NCBI RefSeq assembly: GCF_007830445.1 | Contig: NZ_VLKR01000013.1 | Coordinates: 62,001 to 126,000, forward strand | From: Sphingobacterium siyangense | Lineage (GTDB): Bacteria > Bacteroidota > Bacteroidia > Sphingobacteriales > Sphingobacteriaceae | DNA length: 64,000 nucleotides | Direction: 5' to 3' | Shown: piece by piece, positions 46,312 to 54,748 of the stretch | Position numbering within the stretch: the stretch's first letter is position 1 | Layout of the letters: each line of letters opens with the position of its first letter | Notes under the pieces: generated by a model | The model's database searches: none | Seen by the model: only the letters and a program-made list of their open reading frames with translations | Told to the model about the DNA's origin: nothing | Made by a program: the position numbers and the translations under genes

Positions 46312-47067
46312 TTATTGACTTTTTAATGTGGTCTTTATTTTTGCTTCAGGCATATCCACGGCACTTGTCATTTCTGTTATCTTGGTAAGGCAGGTGTTTT
46401 TATCCAGGACATAGAACCCCTGTACGTTGCCTACCTGATTTGCATCCGGGCCGAACATTTTTCCTTCAACATTTACTTTATAGCCTAGCTCATTTGCTTC
46501 TATTAAAGTCATTGTGCTCTCCACCGAAATGCCTGAATCATCAGATTCCGTTTTGGATGTCCATGAGTCACCGATTTTAACAGGCTGTTCAGGTAATACT
46601 GTACTTATATTTTCGAACATACTTTTATCAAACGGCATGTTAATACCCTCAGGTAACTTGATGTCAGAAGATTTGCCAAGTTGATCAACATTAAAGCTAA
46701 TGCTATTTTCTAGCAATTTGCCTAAGGTAGCATGCATCTGTTTGGAAAACTCATTGGCTTCGGGGTTTTTCGAGTCGTAGGACATGTCCATTCCCGCCAT
46801 ATTCATTTTCATGTTTATTCCGGTATATTTAAGGTCAAACGCGAAGATATTGTCTTTTTTCGTTGTATTGGTGATATCAAAGCCCATATTAAGGTCTGTA
46901 ACCATTTTTTGGCCAGCAGCGTCAATATCCATTGTCATCACAAGGTTTTGCGATATTTTTTTCCCCGAATCGGGATTTACACGTAGTGTGTATTTCTTTT
47001 GTGCGGAAGCAGATATCACTAGAAATACAAATACGGCCATCAAAGAGGCAATTCTTAATTTTTTCAT
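46312..47067 (-). CDS. Secreted protein of unknown function (DUF6263-like)
   Basis: A 251-residue exported protein. I start at 47067 (MKKLRIASLMAVFV), which gives a normal signal peptide ending in SASAQ; the frame opens 11 codons earlier. The mature part is beta-rich, with NLVMTMDIDAAGQKMVTDLN and PVKIGDSWTSKTESDD; this resembles a group of Bacteroidota periplasmic proteins (DUF6263-like) of unknown role. It is a single gene between gcvH and pdhB. Confidence 0.65.
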   Translation of the reverse strand: MKKLRIASLMAVFVFLVISASAQKKYTLRVNPDSGKKISQNLVMTMDIDAAGQKMVTDLNMGFDITNTTKKDNIFAFDLKYTGINMKMNMAGMDMSYDSKNPEANEFSKQMHATLGKLLENSISFNVDQLGKSSDIKLPEGINMPFDKSMFENISTVLPEQPVKIGDSWTSKTESDDSGISVESTMTLIEANELGYKVNVEGKMFGPDANQVGNVQGFYVLDKNTCLTKITEMTSAVDMPEAKIKTTLKSQ

Positions 47068-47121
47068 ATATGGAATTTTAATTTTTTTAATAAGCAACAA
47101 TCGGCCAGCTTAAATATAAAA

Positions 47122-47153
47122 AAAAATCCCTTTTACAGGGTAAAAGGGATTTT
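47122..47153 (-). terminator. Terminator after pdhB
   Basis: AAAATCCCTTTTA / TAAAAGGGATTTT stem with a 5-base loop and a run of T on the minus strand. Confidence 0.8.
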
Positions 47154-47177
47154 AATTTTTTAAGAATGTAATTCGTA

Positions 47178-48164
47178 TTACTTCTTGATATAAGATACTT
47201 CTTTCACAGCTTTAACAACTTTCTCAACGCTAGGTAAAGCAGCTTCGATCAATGTTGGAGCATAAGGAAGAGGTACATCTGCACAATTTACGCGGATAAC
47301 AGGGGCATCTAAATAATCAAATGCGTTACGTTGTACATTGAATGCTAAATCCGTCGAAATAGACGCCAATGGCCATGCTTCTTCCACGATTACCAAACGG
47401 TTTGTTTTCTTAACAGACGCGATGATTGTAGGGTAATCAATAGGACGTACCGAACGCAAGTCAATTAATTCAACGCTGATACCTTCTTTCTTCAATTCTT
47501 CAACTGCAGGAATGACAACGCGAGGAAGCATTTTACCAAAAGACACAACAGTTACATCTGTACCTTCTTGGATAATATTAGCTTTTCCGATTTCCAAGTA
47601 ATATTCTTCTTCAGGAACTTGTCCTTTATCACCATACATTACCTCAGATTCCATGAAGATAACAGGATCTGGATCGATAATAGCTGATTTCAATAAACCT
47701 TTAGCTTCATATGGGTTCGAAGGAACCACAACTTTTAAACCTGGTGTATTTGCAAACCAGTTCTCAAAGTTTTGAGAGTGTTGTGCTGCAAGCTGACCCG
47801 CATTTCCTGTAGGACCACGGAAGACCATCGGAATAGAGAACTGTCCACCACTCATCGAGTGAATTTTAGCTGCCGCATTGATTACTTGGTCAATTGCAAC
47901 AAGTGAGAAGTTGAATGTCATGAATTCAACAATTGGCTTCAAACCATTCATTGCAGCACCAACAGCAATACCAGCAAAACCAAGTTCCGCAATAGGTGTA
48001 TCAATGATACGCTTTGCACCGAATTCATCAAGCATACCCTGACTTACTTTGTAAGCTCCGTTATACTCAGCAACTTCTTCTCCTAATAAAAATATTTTGT
48101 CGTCTTTACGCATTTCTTCGTTCATTGCTTCACGAAGTGCTTCTCTGAATTGTATTTCTCTCAT
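47178..48164 (-). CDS. pdhB: Pyruvate dehydrogenase E1 component, beta subunit
   Basis: Beta subunit of the alpha2beta2-type E1, a thiamine-diphosphate enzyme that decarboxylates pyruvate. The 328-residue protein starts REIQFREALREAMNEEM and has FLLGEEVAEYNGAYKVSQG, PIVEFMTFNFSLVAIDQ, FRGPTGNAGQLAAQHSQ and VEEAWPLASI, all typical. The alpha subunit and E2/E3 are not adjacent here, which is common in Bacteroidota. A terminator lies 25 bases past the stop. Confidence 0.95.
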   Translation of the reverse strand: MREIQFREALREAMNEEMRKDDKIFLLGEEVAEYNGAYKVSQGMLDEFGAKRIIDTPIAELGFAGIAVGAAMNGLKPIVEFMTFNFSLVAIDQVINAAAKIHSMSGGQFSIPMVFRGPTGNAGQLAAQHSQNFENWFANTPGLKVVVPSNPYEAKGLLKSAIIDPDPVIFMESEVMYGDKGQVPEEEYYLEIGKANIIQEGTDVTVVSFGKMLPRVVIPAVEELKKEGISVELIDLRSVRPIDYPTIIASVKKTNRLVIVEEAWPLASISTDLAFNVQRNAFDYLDAPVIRVNCADVPLPYAPTLIEAALPSVEKVVKAVKEVSYIKK

Positions 48165-48287
48165 CAGTTGTAAAATAGTGTCAATTTTTAGATTACAAAT
48201 CTACTATTTAAAATTGATATTTTGAAGATTTGAACCCGCTAATTCTATAGTTTTATGTCATTTTTTAATAAGTAAATGACTTTTGTA

Positions 48288-48929
48288 TTAAATTTTTGAA
48301 TATAAGTTGTTCAGATATTCCAATGTTTTTATAAGTGCCTTATTACTATTCATTATCGCTAACGGAATGTTCCACGTGGCACGGTTCCTTCTTTCCACGT
48401 AATTTGAAATACCGCGAATCTCAATCACGGGAATTGTCATTTTATCGGCGGCATAGAAAACGGCAGCTCCTTCCATACTTTCAACAAGACTATTGGGATG
48501 CAGTTTTTTAATTTTTTCGATACTTTCTGTGCTACCATGGACTTTGTTTACGGTAATTCCTTCCCCCTGTTGTAGAAAAGGAAGCCTAAGCTCCTTGTCA
48601 TTCAGTAAACACGAGGTAAATGTAGACCTCCCATAGCCCAATTGATCTATTGGAATAAAATTATGACCGTCTTCCGCACCTAGTTCAACAAATGACTCTG
48701 AAACGACCTGAATAACCGAGCCTATTTCAATCGTACGATCCAAACATCCTCCTATCCCGACATTAATAAGGAGATCATATTTTTTTTCGTGTAGCATTCT
48801 TCCCAGCTCAAATGCTGTGGCAACCATGCCTACACCAGTTACTAGGGTATCGCATTGATCGTAATTTGATACCACTTCCAGAAAAGGCTGTAATTCAAAT
48901 GAAGTAGCCGCAATAATTAATATTTGCAT
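48288..48929 (-). CDS. mqnB: Futalosine hydrolase
   Basis: A 213-residue nucleoside phosphorylase-fold hydrolase that cleaves futalosine in the alternative menaquinone pathway. Seen: LLINVGIGGCLDRTIEIGSV, VESMEGAAVFYAAD (the base-binding segment) and RGISNYVERRNRATW. MTA/SAH nucleosidase is the close alternative, but length and the RGISN-VE-RN region favour MqnB, as does the use of this pathway by related bacteria. A parS-like 13/16 match lies inside the gene (see rejected items). About 590 bases without a gene follow upstream. Confidence 0.85.
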   Translation of the reverse strand: MQILIIAATSFELQPFLEVVSNYDQCDTLVTGVGMVATAFELGRMLHEKKYDLLINVGIGGCLDRTIEIGSVIQVVSESFVELGAEDGHNFIPIDQLGYGRSTFTSCLLNDKELRLPFLQQGEGITVNKVHGSTESIEKIKKLHPNSLVESMEGAAVFYAADKMTIPVIEIRGISNYVERRNRATWNIPLAIMNSNKALIKTLEYLNNLYSKI

Positions 48930-49179
48930 GACAAGCTCGTTTTGGATTGAAAATTACAAATTATCTTGCAAGCAGAACTCTTTTTAGTATAAAAACATCG
49001 TTCTTGCAATGCGTCCTGCTTAGAAACGCGAGCTTGATGTTAATAAGGCCAACTCCTTTTTTGCTACGATCTCCACTTTTATAAAGCTGTACGAACTGTT
49101 TAGTTTTTGTCCTGATGTTATTGGAAACAATGCTAATCGATCGATATAATCGCTTGAATTAGTTTAGATTTTATATACT

Positions 49180-49271
49180 CTTAGTTTAGGGTTTAGTTAG
49201 GGGTACTTTAGGTAAAAGCTATATAAAACCTAAACTAACCCTAACTAAACCCTAAGTAAACCCTAACTAAA
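49180..49271. repeat. 11-bp tandem repeats arranged as a long hairpin
   Basis: Right arm: ACCTAAACTAA (49228), CCCTAACTAAA (49239), CCCTAAGTAAA (49250), CCCTAACTAAA (49261), a continuous 11-bp array. Left arm 49180-49213 is the reverse complement of the same unit (TTTAGGG, GTTTAGTTAGGGG), pairing with the right arm over about 28 bp with two mismatches around a 14-base loop. The last right-arm copy lies outside the stem. Function is unknown. Confidence 0.75.
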
Positions 49272-49506
49272 GGTAGAAGAAAATTGGCCTTAAAAATCAG
49301 CATTCGTTGTCGTTCTTTTTAAACAGGGAGTATTTACACTCTGCTACAAAATTTTATATCAAATCATTCTTGAAAGCGGGTTATGAATAAGGATAAAGTG
49401 CTTAGATTTTTGTCTGTTTGTTCAACAAAAGAGAAAGCACTTCATTATATTACTATATTCTGACGGCATTCCTTAAATTGAGATGTTTTAATTGCACTTA
49501 AAGCCT

Positions 49507-49514
49507 TATCTTTG
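49507..49514 (+). promoter_or_regulatory. Putative -7 promoter element of queD (TATCTTTG)
   Basis: Matches TAnnTTTG and ends 7 bases before the queD ATG. It also decides the start, because any start upstream of 49507 would not be transcribed from it. Confidence 0.5.
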
Positions 49515-49521
49515 TATTATT

Positions 49522-49935
49522 ATGGTATTTATAACTCGTCGTGAACGTTTCTGTGCTGCGCACAAGCTCTATCGTGAAGACTGGAGTAAGGAGCAGAATG
49601 AGCAGGTATTTGGTCTTTGCTCCAATCCAAATTGGCATGGACATAATTATGATCTTTATGTAACAGTTAAAGGAAAAGTCAACCCGGAGACTGGTTTTTT
49701 GATCGATTTAAAGATCATGAAAGAAATAATCAACCGTAGTATCATAGACAAAGTCGATCACCGTAATTTCAATTTAGATGTTGATTTTATGAAAGGAGTC
49801 ATGGCTTCTACGGAGAATATCGCAATCGAAATATTTAAGATCTTAAAACCGCTGTTTGATGAACAGGGTGTGATCTTGCATAGTGTCCGTTTGCATGAAA
49901 CAGAAAATAATTACGTCGAATATTTTGGCGATTAA
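49522..49935 (+). CDS. queD: 6-carboxytetrahydropterin synthase / PTPS family
   Basis: A 137-residue protein. I start at 49522 (MVFITRRERF); the frame opens at 49492 but that is upstream of the promoter. Zinc-ligand histidines are at residues 14, 39 and 41 (CAAHKLY, NWHGHNYDL), the catalytic cysteine at 33 in LCSNPNWHGH, and the Asp-His pair in KVDHRNFN. QueD makes 6-carboxytetrahydropterin for queuosine; the family also includes pyruvoyl-tetrahydropterin synthases. folE follows directly, supplying the substrate, so both genes form a pterin operon. Confidence 0.88.
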   Translation: MVFITRRERFCAAHKLYREDWSKEQNEQVFGLCSNPNWHGHNYDLYVTVKGKVNPETGFLIDLKIMKEIINRSIIDKVDHRNFNLDVDFMKGVMASTENIAIEIFKILKPLFDEQGVILHSVRLHETENNYVEYFGD

Positions 49936-49963
49936 TCTTTAATACATTTAAATAGTAGAAACT

Positions 49964-50593
49964 ATGAGTCAACACTCATTTGACAACGAAGAGTTGGATG
50001 GATATATTAAGATCGACAAATACAATACTGAAAAGGTAGATCGCATCGCTGCTCATTATACAGATATATTGGAATGTCTGGGGGAAGATCCAAAACGCGA
50101 AGGTTTAGTGAAAACACCAGAACGTGTTGCAAAGGCACTGCAATTTCTGACACATGGCTATGATATCGATGCTGCGGAGGTATTACGTGGTGCTATGTTT
50201 GAGGAAGACTATAGTCAAATGGTCGTCGTTAAGGATATTGAAGTATATTCTCTTTGTGAGCACCATATGTTACCTTTCTTTGGTAAAGCCCATATTGCAT
50301 ATATTCCAAATGGCCATATTGTAGGTTTAAGCAAGATACCACGTGTCGTTGATATTTTTGCGCGTCGTCTGCAGGTTCAGGAACGTCTCACCAATGAGAT
50401 CAGAGATTGTATTCAAGAAACTTTAGGCGCTCGTGGTGTAGCTGTGGTTATGGAATGCAAGCACATGTGTATGGCGATGCGTGGAGTTCAGAAACAGAAT
50501 TCCGTAACGACTACCTCTGCATTTACTGGAGCATTCCAAAATGATGTGACAAGATCCGAATTTTTACGCTTGATCACTGCTGATCTTGCTTAG
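49964..50593 (+). CDS. folE: GTP cyclohydrolase I
   Basis: Opens GTP to dihydroneopterin triphosphate, the entry to folate and queuosine pterins. The 209-residue protein has the zinc ligands Cys98 and His101 ([15 protein letters not shown]) and Cys169 (MECKHMCM), plus [17 protein letters not shown] and [20 protein letters not shown]. It follows queD by 28 bases and is ended by a strong hairpin. Confidence 0.96.
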   Translation: MSQHSFDNEELDGYIKIDKYNTEKVDRIAAHYTDILECLGEDPKREGLVKTPERVAKALQFLTHGYDIDAAEVLRGAMFEEDYSQMVVVKDIEVYSLCEHHMLPFFGKAHIAYIPNGHIVGLSKIPRVVDIFARRLQVQERLTNEIRDCIQETLGARGVAVVMECKHMCMAMRGVQKQNSVTTTSAFTGAFQNDVTRSEFLRLITADLA

Positions 50594-50613
50594 TATATTT
50601 GTTGTTTAATAAT

Positions 50614-50658
50614 AAAAAAGCCCCCCTAAAAGATGATCTTTTAGGGGGGCTTTTTTTT
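50614..50658 (+). terminator. Terminator after folE
   Basis: AAAAAAGCCCCCCTAAAAGA / TCTTTTAGGGGGGCTTTTTT; a long GC-rich stem with a T-run. Confidence 0.9.
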
Positions 50659-50820
50659 GATGAAATTTGGAAACAAAATAGAAAATCAAAAAATGGCAAT
50701 ATGGCTTTTTTATGCATCTGACGCGATTTCCGAAAAATGCTCTTTACAAAAGGATAATTGTATTTTGCTGATATTCAGCTTTTTGTAAAAAAAAGTTTTT
50801 ATCATAAAAATGTTTTTTGG

Positions 50821-50828
50821 TACCTTTG
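50821..50828 (+). promoter_or_regulatory. Putative -7 promoter element of the O-methyltransferase gene (TACCTTTG)
   Basis: Matches TAnnTTTG; it ends 5 bases before the ATG at 50834. An in-frame ATG at 50810 lies upstream of it and would not be transcribed from it, so the start is 50834. Confidence 0.55.
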
Positions 50829-50833
50829 TGGTT

Positions 50834-51469
50834 ATGGAAATTGTTGCCGACGATTTAGAGTCCTATTTGGAACATACTACAGACGAGGAAAATTCGTTAC
50901 TGAAAAGGGTAAATCGGGAGACATATTTGAAGGAAACAATGCCCCATATGTTATCTGGACACTACCAGGGAAGAGTTCTTTCTTTATTGAGTAAATTGGT
51001 TGCTCCGAAACGTATCTTGGAGATAGGAACGTTTACGGGATACGCAACGTTGTGTCTCGCAGAAGGGCTGCAGGAAGATGGGATATTACATACTATCGAT
51101 ATCAATGCAGAGCAACAAGAACGCGTCCAAGGTTATTTTGATGAATCGGCATTTGCTGATAAAATCAACTATCATATTGGAGATGCAGCGGTAATACTAC
51201 CTACATTAGATGAAACATTTGATCTGGTATTTATCGACGCGGACAAAAAGAGAAATTTATATTATTTCGAAACGATAATAAATCAAGTTCCGTCTGGGGG
51301 ACTTATTTTGATTGACAATGTCTTATGGAAAGGTAAGGTGTTAGATTCAAAACCAGACAACCAAACAAAGCAGATCATTGATTTGAATGCACGTTTAGCT
51401 CAGGACAAGCGCGTAGAAAAGGTAATATTACCGATTCGAGACGGACTTTTTGCCTTACGCAAGAAGTAA
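50834..51469 (+). CDS. SAM-dependent O-methyltransferase (class I, AdoMet-MTase fam. 3)
   Basis: A 211-residue O-methyltransferase. SAM-binding motif I is RILEIGTFTGYATLCLAEG, the second is DLVFIDADKKRNLYY, and GGLILIDNVLWKGKV follows; these are characteristic of the small CCoAOMT/COMT-like family. Start choice is set by the promoter element just upstream. The substrate is not known. It is cytoplasmic. The glucosaminidase gene follows 22 bases downstream and may be co-transcribed. Confidence 0.88.
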   Translation: MEIVADDLESYLEHTTDEENSLLKRVNRETYLKETMPHMLSGHYQGRVLSLLSKLVAPKRILEIGTFTGYATLCLAEGLQEDGILHTIDINAEQQERVQGYFDESAFADKINYHIGDAAVILPTLDETFDLVFIDADKKRNLYYFETIINQVPSGGLILIDNVLWKGKVLDSKPDNQTKQIIDLNARLAQDKRVEKVILPIRDGLFALRKK

Positions 51470-51491
51470 TTTGTGAACTAAAACATTCTTC

Positions 51492-52016
51492 ATGAATTTA
51501 AAACAATTAAAAAGCTTTGTACTGTTACTAGCTTTGGGAACTTTTGGATTAACAAAAGTTTCAGCTCAAAGTAATGCGGCATATGTCGATAAGTACAGTC
51601 CAATAGCAAAAGAAATGATGGAGGAACACGGTGTTCCAGCATCGGTTATCTTAGCCATCGCTATGCATGAAAGCGGAAATGGTGGTAGCAGGGTAGCAAA
51701 AAATTTGAATAACCATTTTGGTGTCAAAGGAAAAAACAACAGTACCGTTATTCGGTCAGCTTACAAAGGTTATCGGTCTGTAATGGACTCGTATGATGAT
51801 TTTGTAGGAATAGTAAAAAGAAAAAAGACTACTCAGAGTCTTTTTGAAAAACATCCTGGTGAAAAATACGAAGCTTGGGTAAAAGCGATTGCTCGTTCGG
51901 GTTACTCGACGAGTAAAGGTTGGACAGCAAAAGTACTCGCTACTATTAGACAATATCATTTGGATATGTTTGATAATGATGCTAAGCAAAATAGATTCTC
52001 GTCAACAAAAAAATAA
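51492..52016 (+). CDS. Secreted glucosaminidase-domain protein
   Basis: A 174-residue exported protein: signal peptide (residues 1-25, ending KVSAQ), then a glucosaminidase domain (FlgJ/LytD type) with the catalytic-helix segment ILAIAMHESGNGGSRVAKN and NNHFGVKGK. Glucosaminidases cut between GlcNAc and MurNAc in peptidoglycan. The next gene encodes a longer version with a LysM domain; these two are tandem paralogues. Confidence 0.88.
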   Translation: MNLKQLKSFVLLLALGTFGLTKVSAQSNAAYVDKYSPIAKEMMEEHGVPASVILAIAMHESGNGGSRVAKNLNNHFGVKGKNNSTVIRSAYKGYRSVMDSYDDFVGIVKRKKTTQSLFEKHPGEKYEAWVKAIARSGYSTSKGWTAKVLATIRQYHLDMFDNDAKQNRFSSTKK

Positions 52017-52031
52017 GCGCGATAGTATTGC

Positions 52032-52865
52032 ATGAAGAAGTTTTTTTATGGCATGTTTGTATTCATGATGTTGATTACATCATGTTCAAGCCGGAGAGGC
52101 ACAATATCCTCCTCTAAATCTGGCTCCAATTCAAAAACTTCTTCATCCTCTTCTGTGGGACGACCGACCATGGCTGGCAACGACTATATTGCTCATTACA
52201 AAGATGTGGCCGTTGCAGAAATGAATAAATATGGTATTCCTGCGAGTATTAAACTTGCTCAGGCTTTACTGGAATCCGGTAATGGTAACAGTTATCTTGC
52301 GCGTGAGGCTAATAATCATTTCGGTATTAAATGTGGCGGAGTTTGGAAAGGAAAATCCGTGACTCGTCCCGATGATAATATCAATGACTGCTTTCGTGTT
52401 TATGAAAATCCCGAACAATCTTTTCGGGATCACTCAGAGTTTCTGTTACGACCGCGATATGCGGCACTCTTTAAGTTGAATAAGAACGACTATAAAGGCT
52501 GGGCCAAAGGCTTGAAAGCGGCTGGATACGCCACCAATCCGCGTTATCCTGAATTGCTGATCGAAATGATCGAAAGATATCATCTTGATCAATACGATCG
52601 CGGTGAATCGCCACGTGAAAAGGTTGTACGTGAAGAGACTGTTCAGGTCGAGATCGTGCAGAATGTACAAGAAACCCCTCCTACCGTCGTAAAGACAGAA
52701 GAAATCAAGAGCCCGGTAGCTATGCGTATTCATGAGGTTAAAGCGCAGGATACGTTATATTCGCTCAGTAAGCTGTACAATGTATCCGTTGATCAGATCA
52801 AATCCCTAAACGGTCTTACCGATGATGCGCTATCTTTAGGGCAGCTATTGGTTATATCTAAATAG
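52032..52865 (+). CDS. Glucosaminidase lipoprotein with LysM domain
   Basis: A 277-residue lipoprotein: the signal ends in ITSCSS with a lipidation cysteine near residue 18, then a Ser-rich linker, a glucosaminidase domain with IKLAQALLESGNGNSYLAREANNHFG and DCFRVYENPEQSFRDHSEFL, a linker with PREKVVREE, and one C-terminal LysM domain (HEVKAQDTLYSLSKLY...LSLGQLLVISK) for peptidoglycan binding. It follows the LysM-less paralogue by 15 bases. It likely remodels the cell wall at the outer membrane side of the periplasm. Confidence 0.9.
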   Translation: MKKFFYGMFVFMMLITSCSSRRGTISSSKSGSNSKTSSSSSVGRPTMAGNDYIAHYKDVAVAEMNKYGIPASIKLAQALLESGNGNSYLAREANNHFGIKCGGVWKGKSVTRPDDNINDCFRVYENPEQSFRDHSEFLLRPRYAALFKLNKNDYKGWAKGLKAAGYATNPRYPELLIEMIERYHLDQYDRGESPREKVVREETVQVEIVQNVQETPPTVVKTEEIKSPVAMRIHEVKAQDTLYSLSKLYNVSVDQIKSLNGLTDDALSLGQLLVISK

Positions 52866-52926
52866 TTACGCTTTAAAAGATGTTAAATATTTCGCTTTTG
52901 TACAGCGATATAGTAGTTTTACGAAA

Positions 52927-53688
52927 GTGATACTATTGCGATATATTTTTCTACTTATTGCCCTTGTGGGCTTTACCTCTCCACTTTTTTGCCAAGATAA
53001 AAAAGTCGAGGGTATCGTTTTTGATAAAAATACCAAACAACGTATTGGAAATGTAAGGCTGGCCAACTTACGTACTGGCGAGGTCAATTATAATACTATT
53101 AAAGGAGAATTTGTCTTTAATGCACAACTAGGAGATCATATTGTTGCGATATGTAAAGGCTATTTTTCAGATACTCTTCAGGTGGATAACCGCGGATTGT
53201 TGCTGTTTCATTTGGTACGTGAATCGTTTTATATTGATGAAGTTCAGGTTTTTGCACGCAAGACACCAGAGGAAATTCTGAAAAAAGCAAAAGAGGATTA
53301 TGAGAAAGCGTATCGTCTTGCGGGTTATGGAGACGTATTTTCTGTTGGCCCAAATGGGGCTGGATTAAGCATCAATTCAATTTATAGTTTATTTAGCAAG
53401 GAGGCTAAAAGAGCACGTCGACTAACTAAAACCATTGAAAACGATTATAAGGAAAATGTGATCGACTACAAATTTACGAAAGAGCTTATCAGTAAGATTA
53501 CAGGATTAAATAGCGAAGAAGCTGAACGATTTAGAAGGATATTTAGACCCTCCTATTTCTTTATTCTCTCAGCGAGTGATTATGAATTGGTGAATTATAT
53601 CAAATATTGTTATTCACGGTATCAATTGAACCCTTCGCAATATTTTATTGAGCCTTTTCCAACAATTAATTATAAATTAGTACCGTAA
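52927..53688 (+). CDS. Secreted carboxypeptidase-regulatory-like domain protein
   Basis: A 253-residue exported protein with a signal peptide (hydrophobic residues 2-20, ending LFCQ). It starts at GTG (52927); no ATG gives a full signal peptide, and a TTG at 52936 is the only alternative. The mature start, KKVEGIVFDKNTKQRIGNVRLANLRTGE, is a CarboxypepD_reg-like beta domain; the rest is helical and without a recognised motif. Such proteins in Bacteroidota are usually envelope components of unknown function. It lies between the LysM protein and the DUF3078 gene. Confidence 0.65.
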   Translation: MILLRYIFLLIALVGFTSPLFCQDKKVEGIVFDKNTKQRIGNVRLANLRTGEVNYNTIKGEFVFNAQLGDHIVAICKGYFSDTLQVDNRGLLLFHLVRESFYIDEVQVFARKTPEEILKKAKEDYEKAYRLAGYGDVFSVGPNGAGLSINSIYSLFSKEAKRARRLTKTIENDYKENVIDYKFTKELISKITGLNSEEAERFRRIFRPSYFFILSASDYELVNYIKYCYSRYQLNPSQYFIEPFPTINYKLVP

Positions 53689-53710
53689 ACAAAAAATAGA
53701 CGTTTTCAGA

Positions 53711-54748
53711 ATGAAGTTATTCAATTTTGTCGGCATGGCTCTGCTTTGCCTTTCTATTACCAGCTTAAAAGCACAGGATCTGAAAGATCTTCGAGCAAAA
53801 CCAGATACCGTAATTTCTGTACAGAAAGAGCAACCATTAAATATTAAAACGATTCGTCCTATAGTTCCAAAACTAAACTTAGAGGTAGACTATTGGAAAC
53901 ATTGGACAAAATTCGGGATCAATTTAAACCAGGCGTCATTTAATGATAATTGGAAAGGTGGGGGTGTTGGTTCTATTGCTGTAGGATTGAATGCGAATCA
54001 TAAATCGGATTATACGAAGGACAATTTCAATTTTGTGACCGAAGTTGATTTACGTTATGGAAAGATAAAGAATACCAATAATATTGCGAAGAAGAATAAT
54101 GACCGTATATTTTGGGATAATAAGCTTTCTTATAAATTGTCTGCCAATTGGGCATTGTTTACGTCGGTGACATTTGAGTCGCAATTTGATGCGGGTTATA
54201 AGTATAAAACGGTTAACGGCAGAGATACAATAGACTATATTGAGAATGCTTTTATGGCACCAGCTTATCTAACAGAATCTTTCGGTCTTGAGTATAAGCC
54301 TAGTAACGAATTTTCCTTGCGTTTTGGTACGGGTACTGCACGTCAAACTTTTATCTTGGATGAGCGTGTTAAGCCTCGTTCTGGAGAAGGTTTCTTTGAG
54401 AAATATGGCTATTATAGAGATCCTAACAATCCAAGTGCGGGTACTGGTGAACGATTTGGTGTAAAGGAAGACCGCTCTTTTGCCAATGCACTGGCATTTC
54501 AGCTAACGGGTAACCTGGACAAAAACTTCACAGATAAACTGAATGTAAAGGCTCGTTATAACCTTTTTGCTGACTACGAGAAACTTTCCAACCCTACACA
54601 CCGTTTGGATGTAACTGTAACGGCAAAAGTCACGAGAGTCATCAATGTGAACTTAAATGGTATCATGATCTACGATCCAGATGTTATTTCAAGAGTGCAG
54701 TTGAGTCAGTCGTTGGCGATGGGTATAGTCTATAGTTTACCAAAATAA
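53711..54748 (+). CDS. DUF3078 family outer-membrane protein
   Basis: A 345-residue exported protein: signal peptide ending SLKAQ, then the DUF3078 pattern YWKHWTKFGINLNQASFNDNW and long beta strands with aromatic girdle residues through to the end (SQSLAMGIVYSLPK), suggesting a beta-barrel or beta-rich outer-membrane protein. No function is known for the family. Its stop overlaps the start of the amidase gene by one base (taATG), linking it to cell-wall turnover. Confidence 0.82.
   Translation: MKLFNFVGMALLCLSITSLKAQDLKDLRAKPDTVISVQKEQPLNIKTIRPIVPKLNLEVDYWKHWTKFGINLNQASFNDNWKGGGVGSIAVGLNANHKSDYTKDNFNFVTEVDLRYGKIKNTNNIAKKNNDRIFWDNKLSYKLSANWALFTSVTFESQFDAGYKYKTVNGRDTIDYIENAFMAPAYLTESFGLEYKPSNEFSLRFGTGTARQTFILDERVKPRSGEGFFEKYGYYRDPNNPSAGTGERFGVKEDRSFANALAFQLTGNLDKNFTDKLNVKARYNLFADYEKLSNPTHRLDVTVTAKVTRVINVNLNGIMIYDPDVISRVQLSQSLAMGIVYSLPK

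Larger units (their letters stand above)
48930..49521. other. Intergenic region between mqnB and queD
   Basis: About 590 bases between divergent genes with no ORF I can support. Its main content is the 11-bp repeat hairpin at 49180-49271; a TAnnTTTG promoter element for queD is at the right end. Confidence 0.7.

Noticed and set aside
48368..48383. A third parS-like sequence inside mqnB (TGTTCCACGTGGCACG)
   Set aside because: It has three mismatches to the consensus and lies inside a coding region; the CACGTG core alone is common. Only worth revisiting if ParB ChIP shows a peak.
49180..49271. CRISPR array reading of the repeats near 49.2 kb
   Set aside because: Repeats are 11 bp with no spacers and no cas genes; the structure is a hairpin of tandem units.
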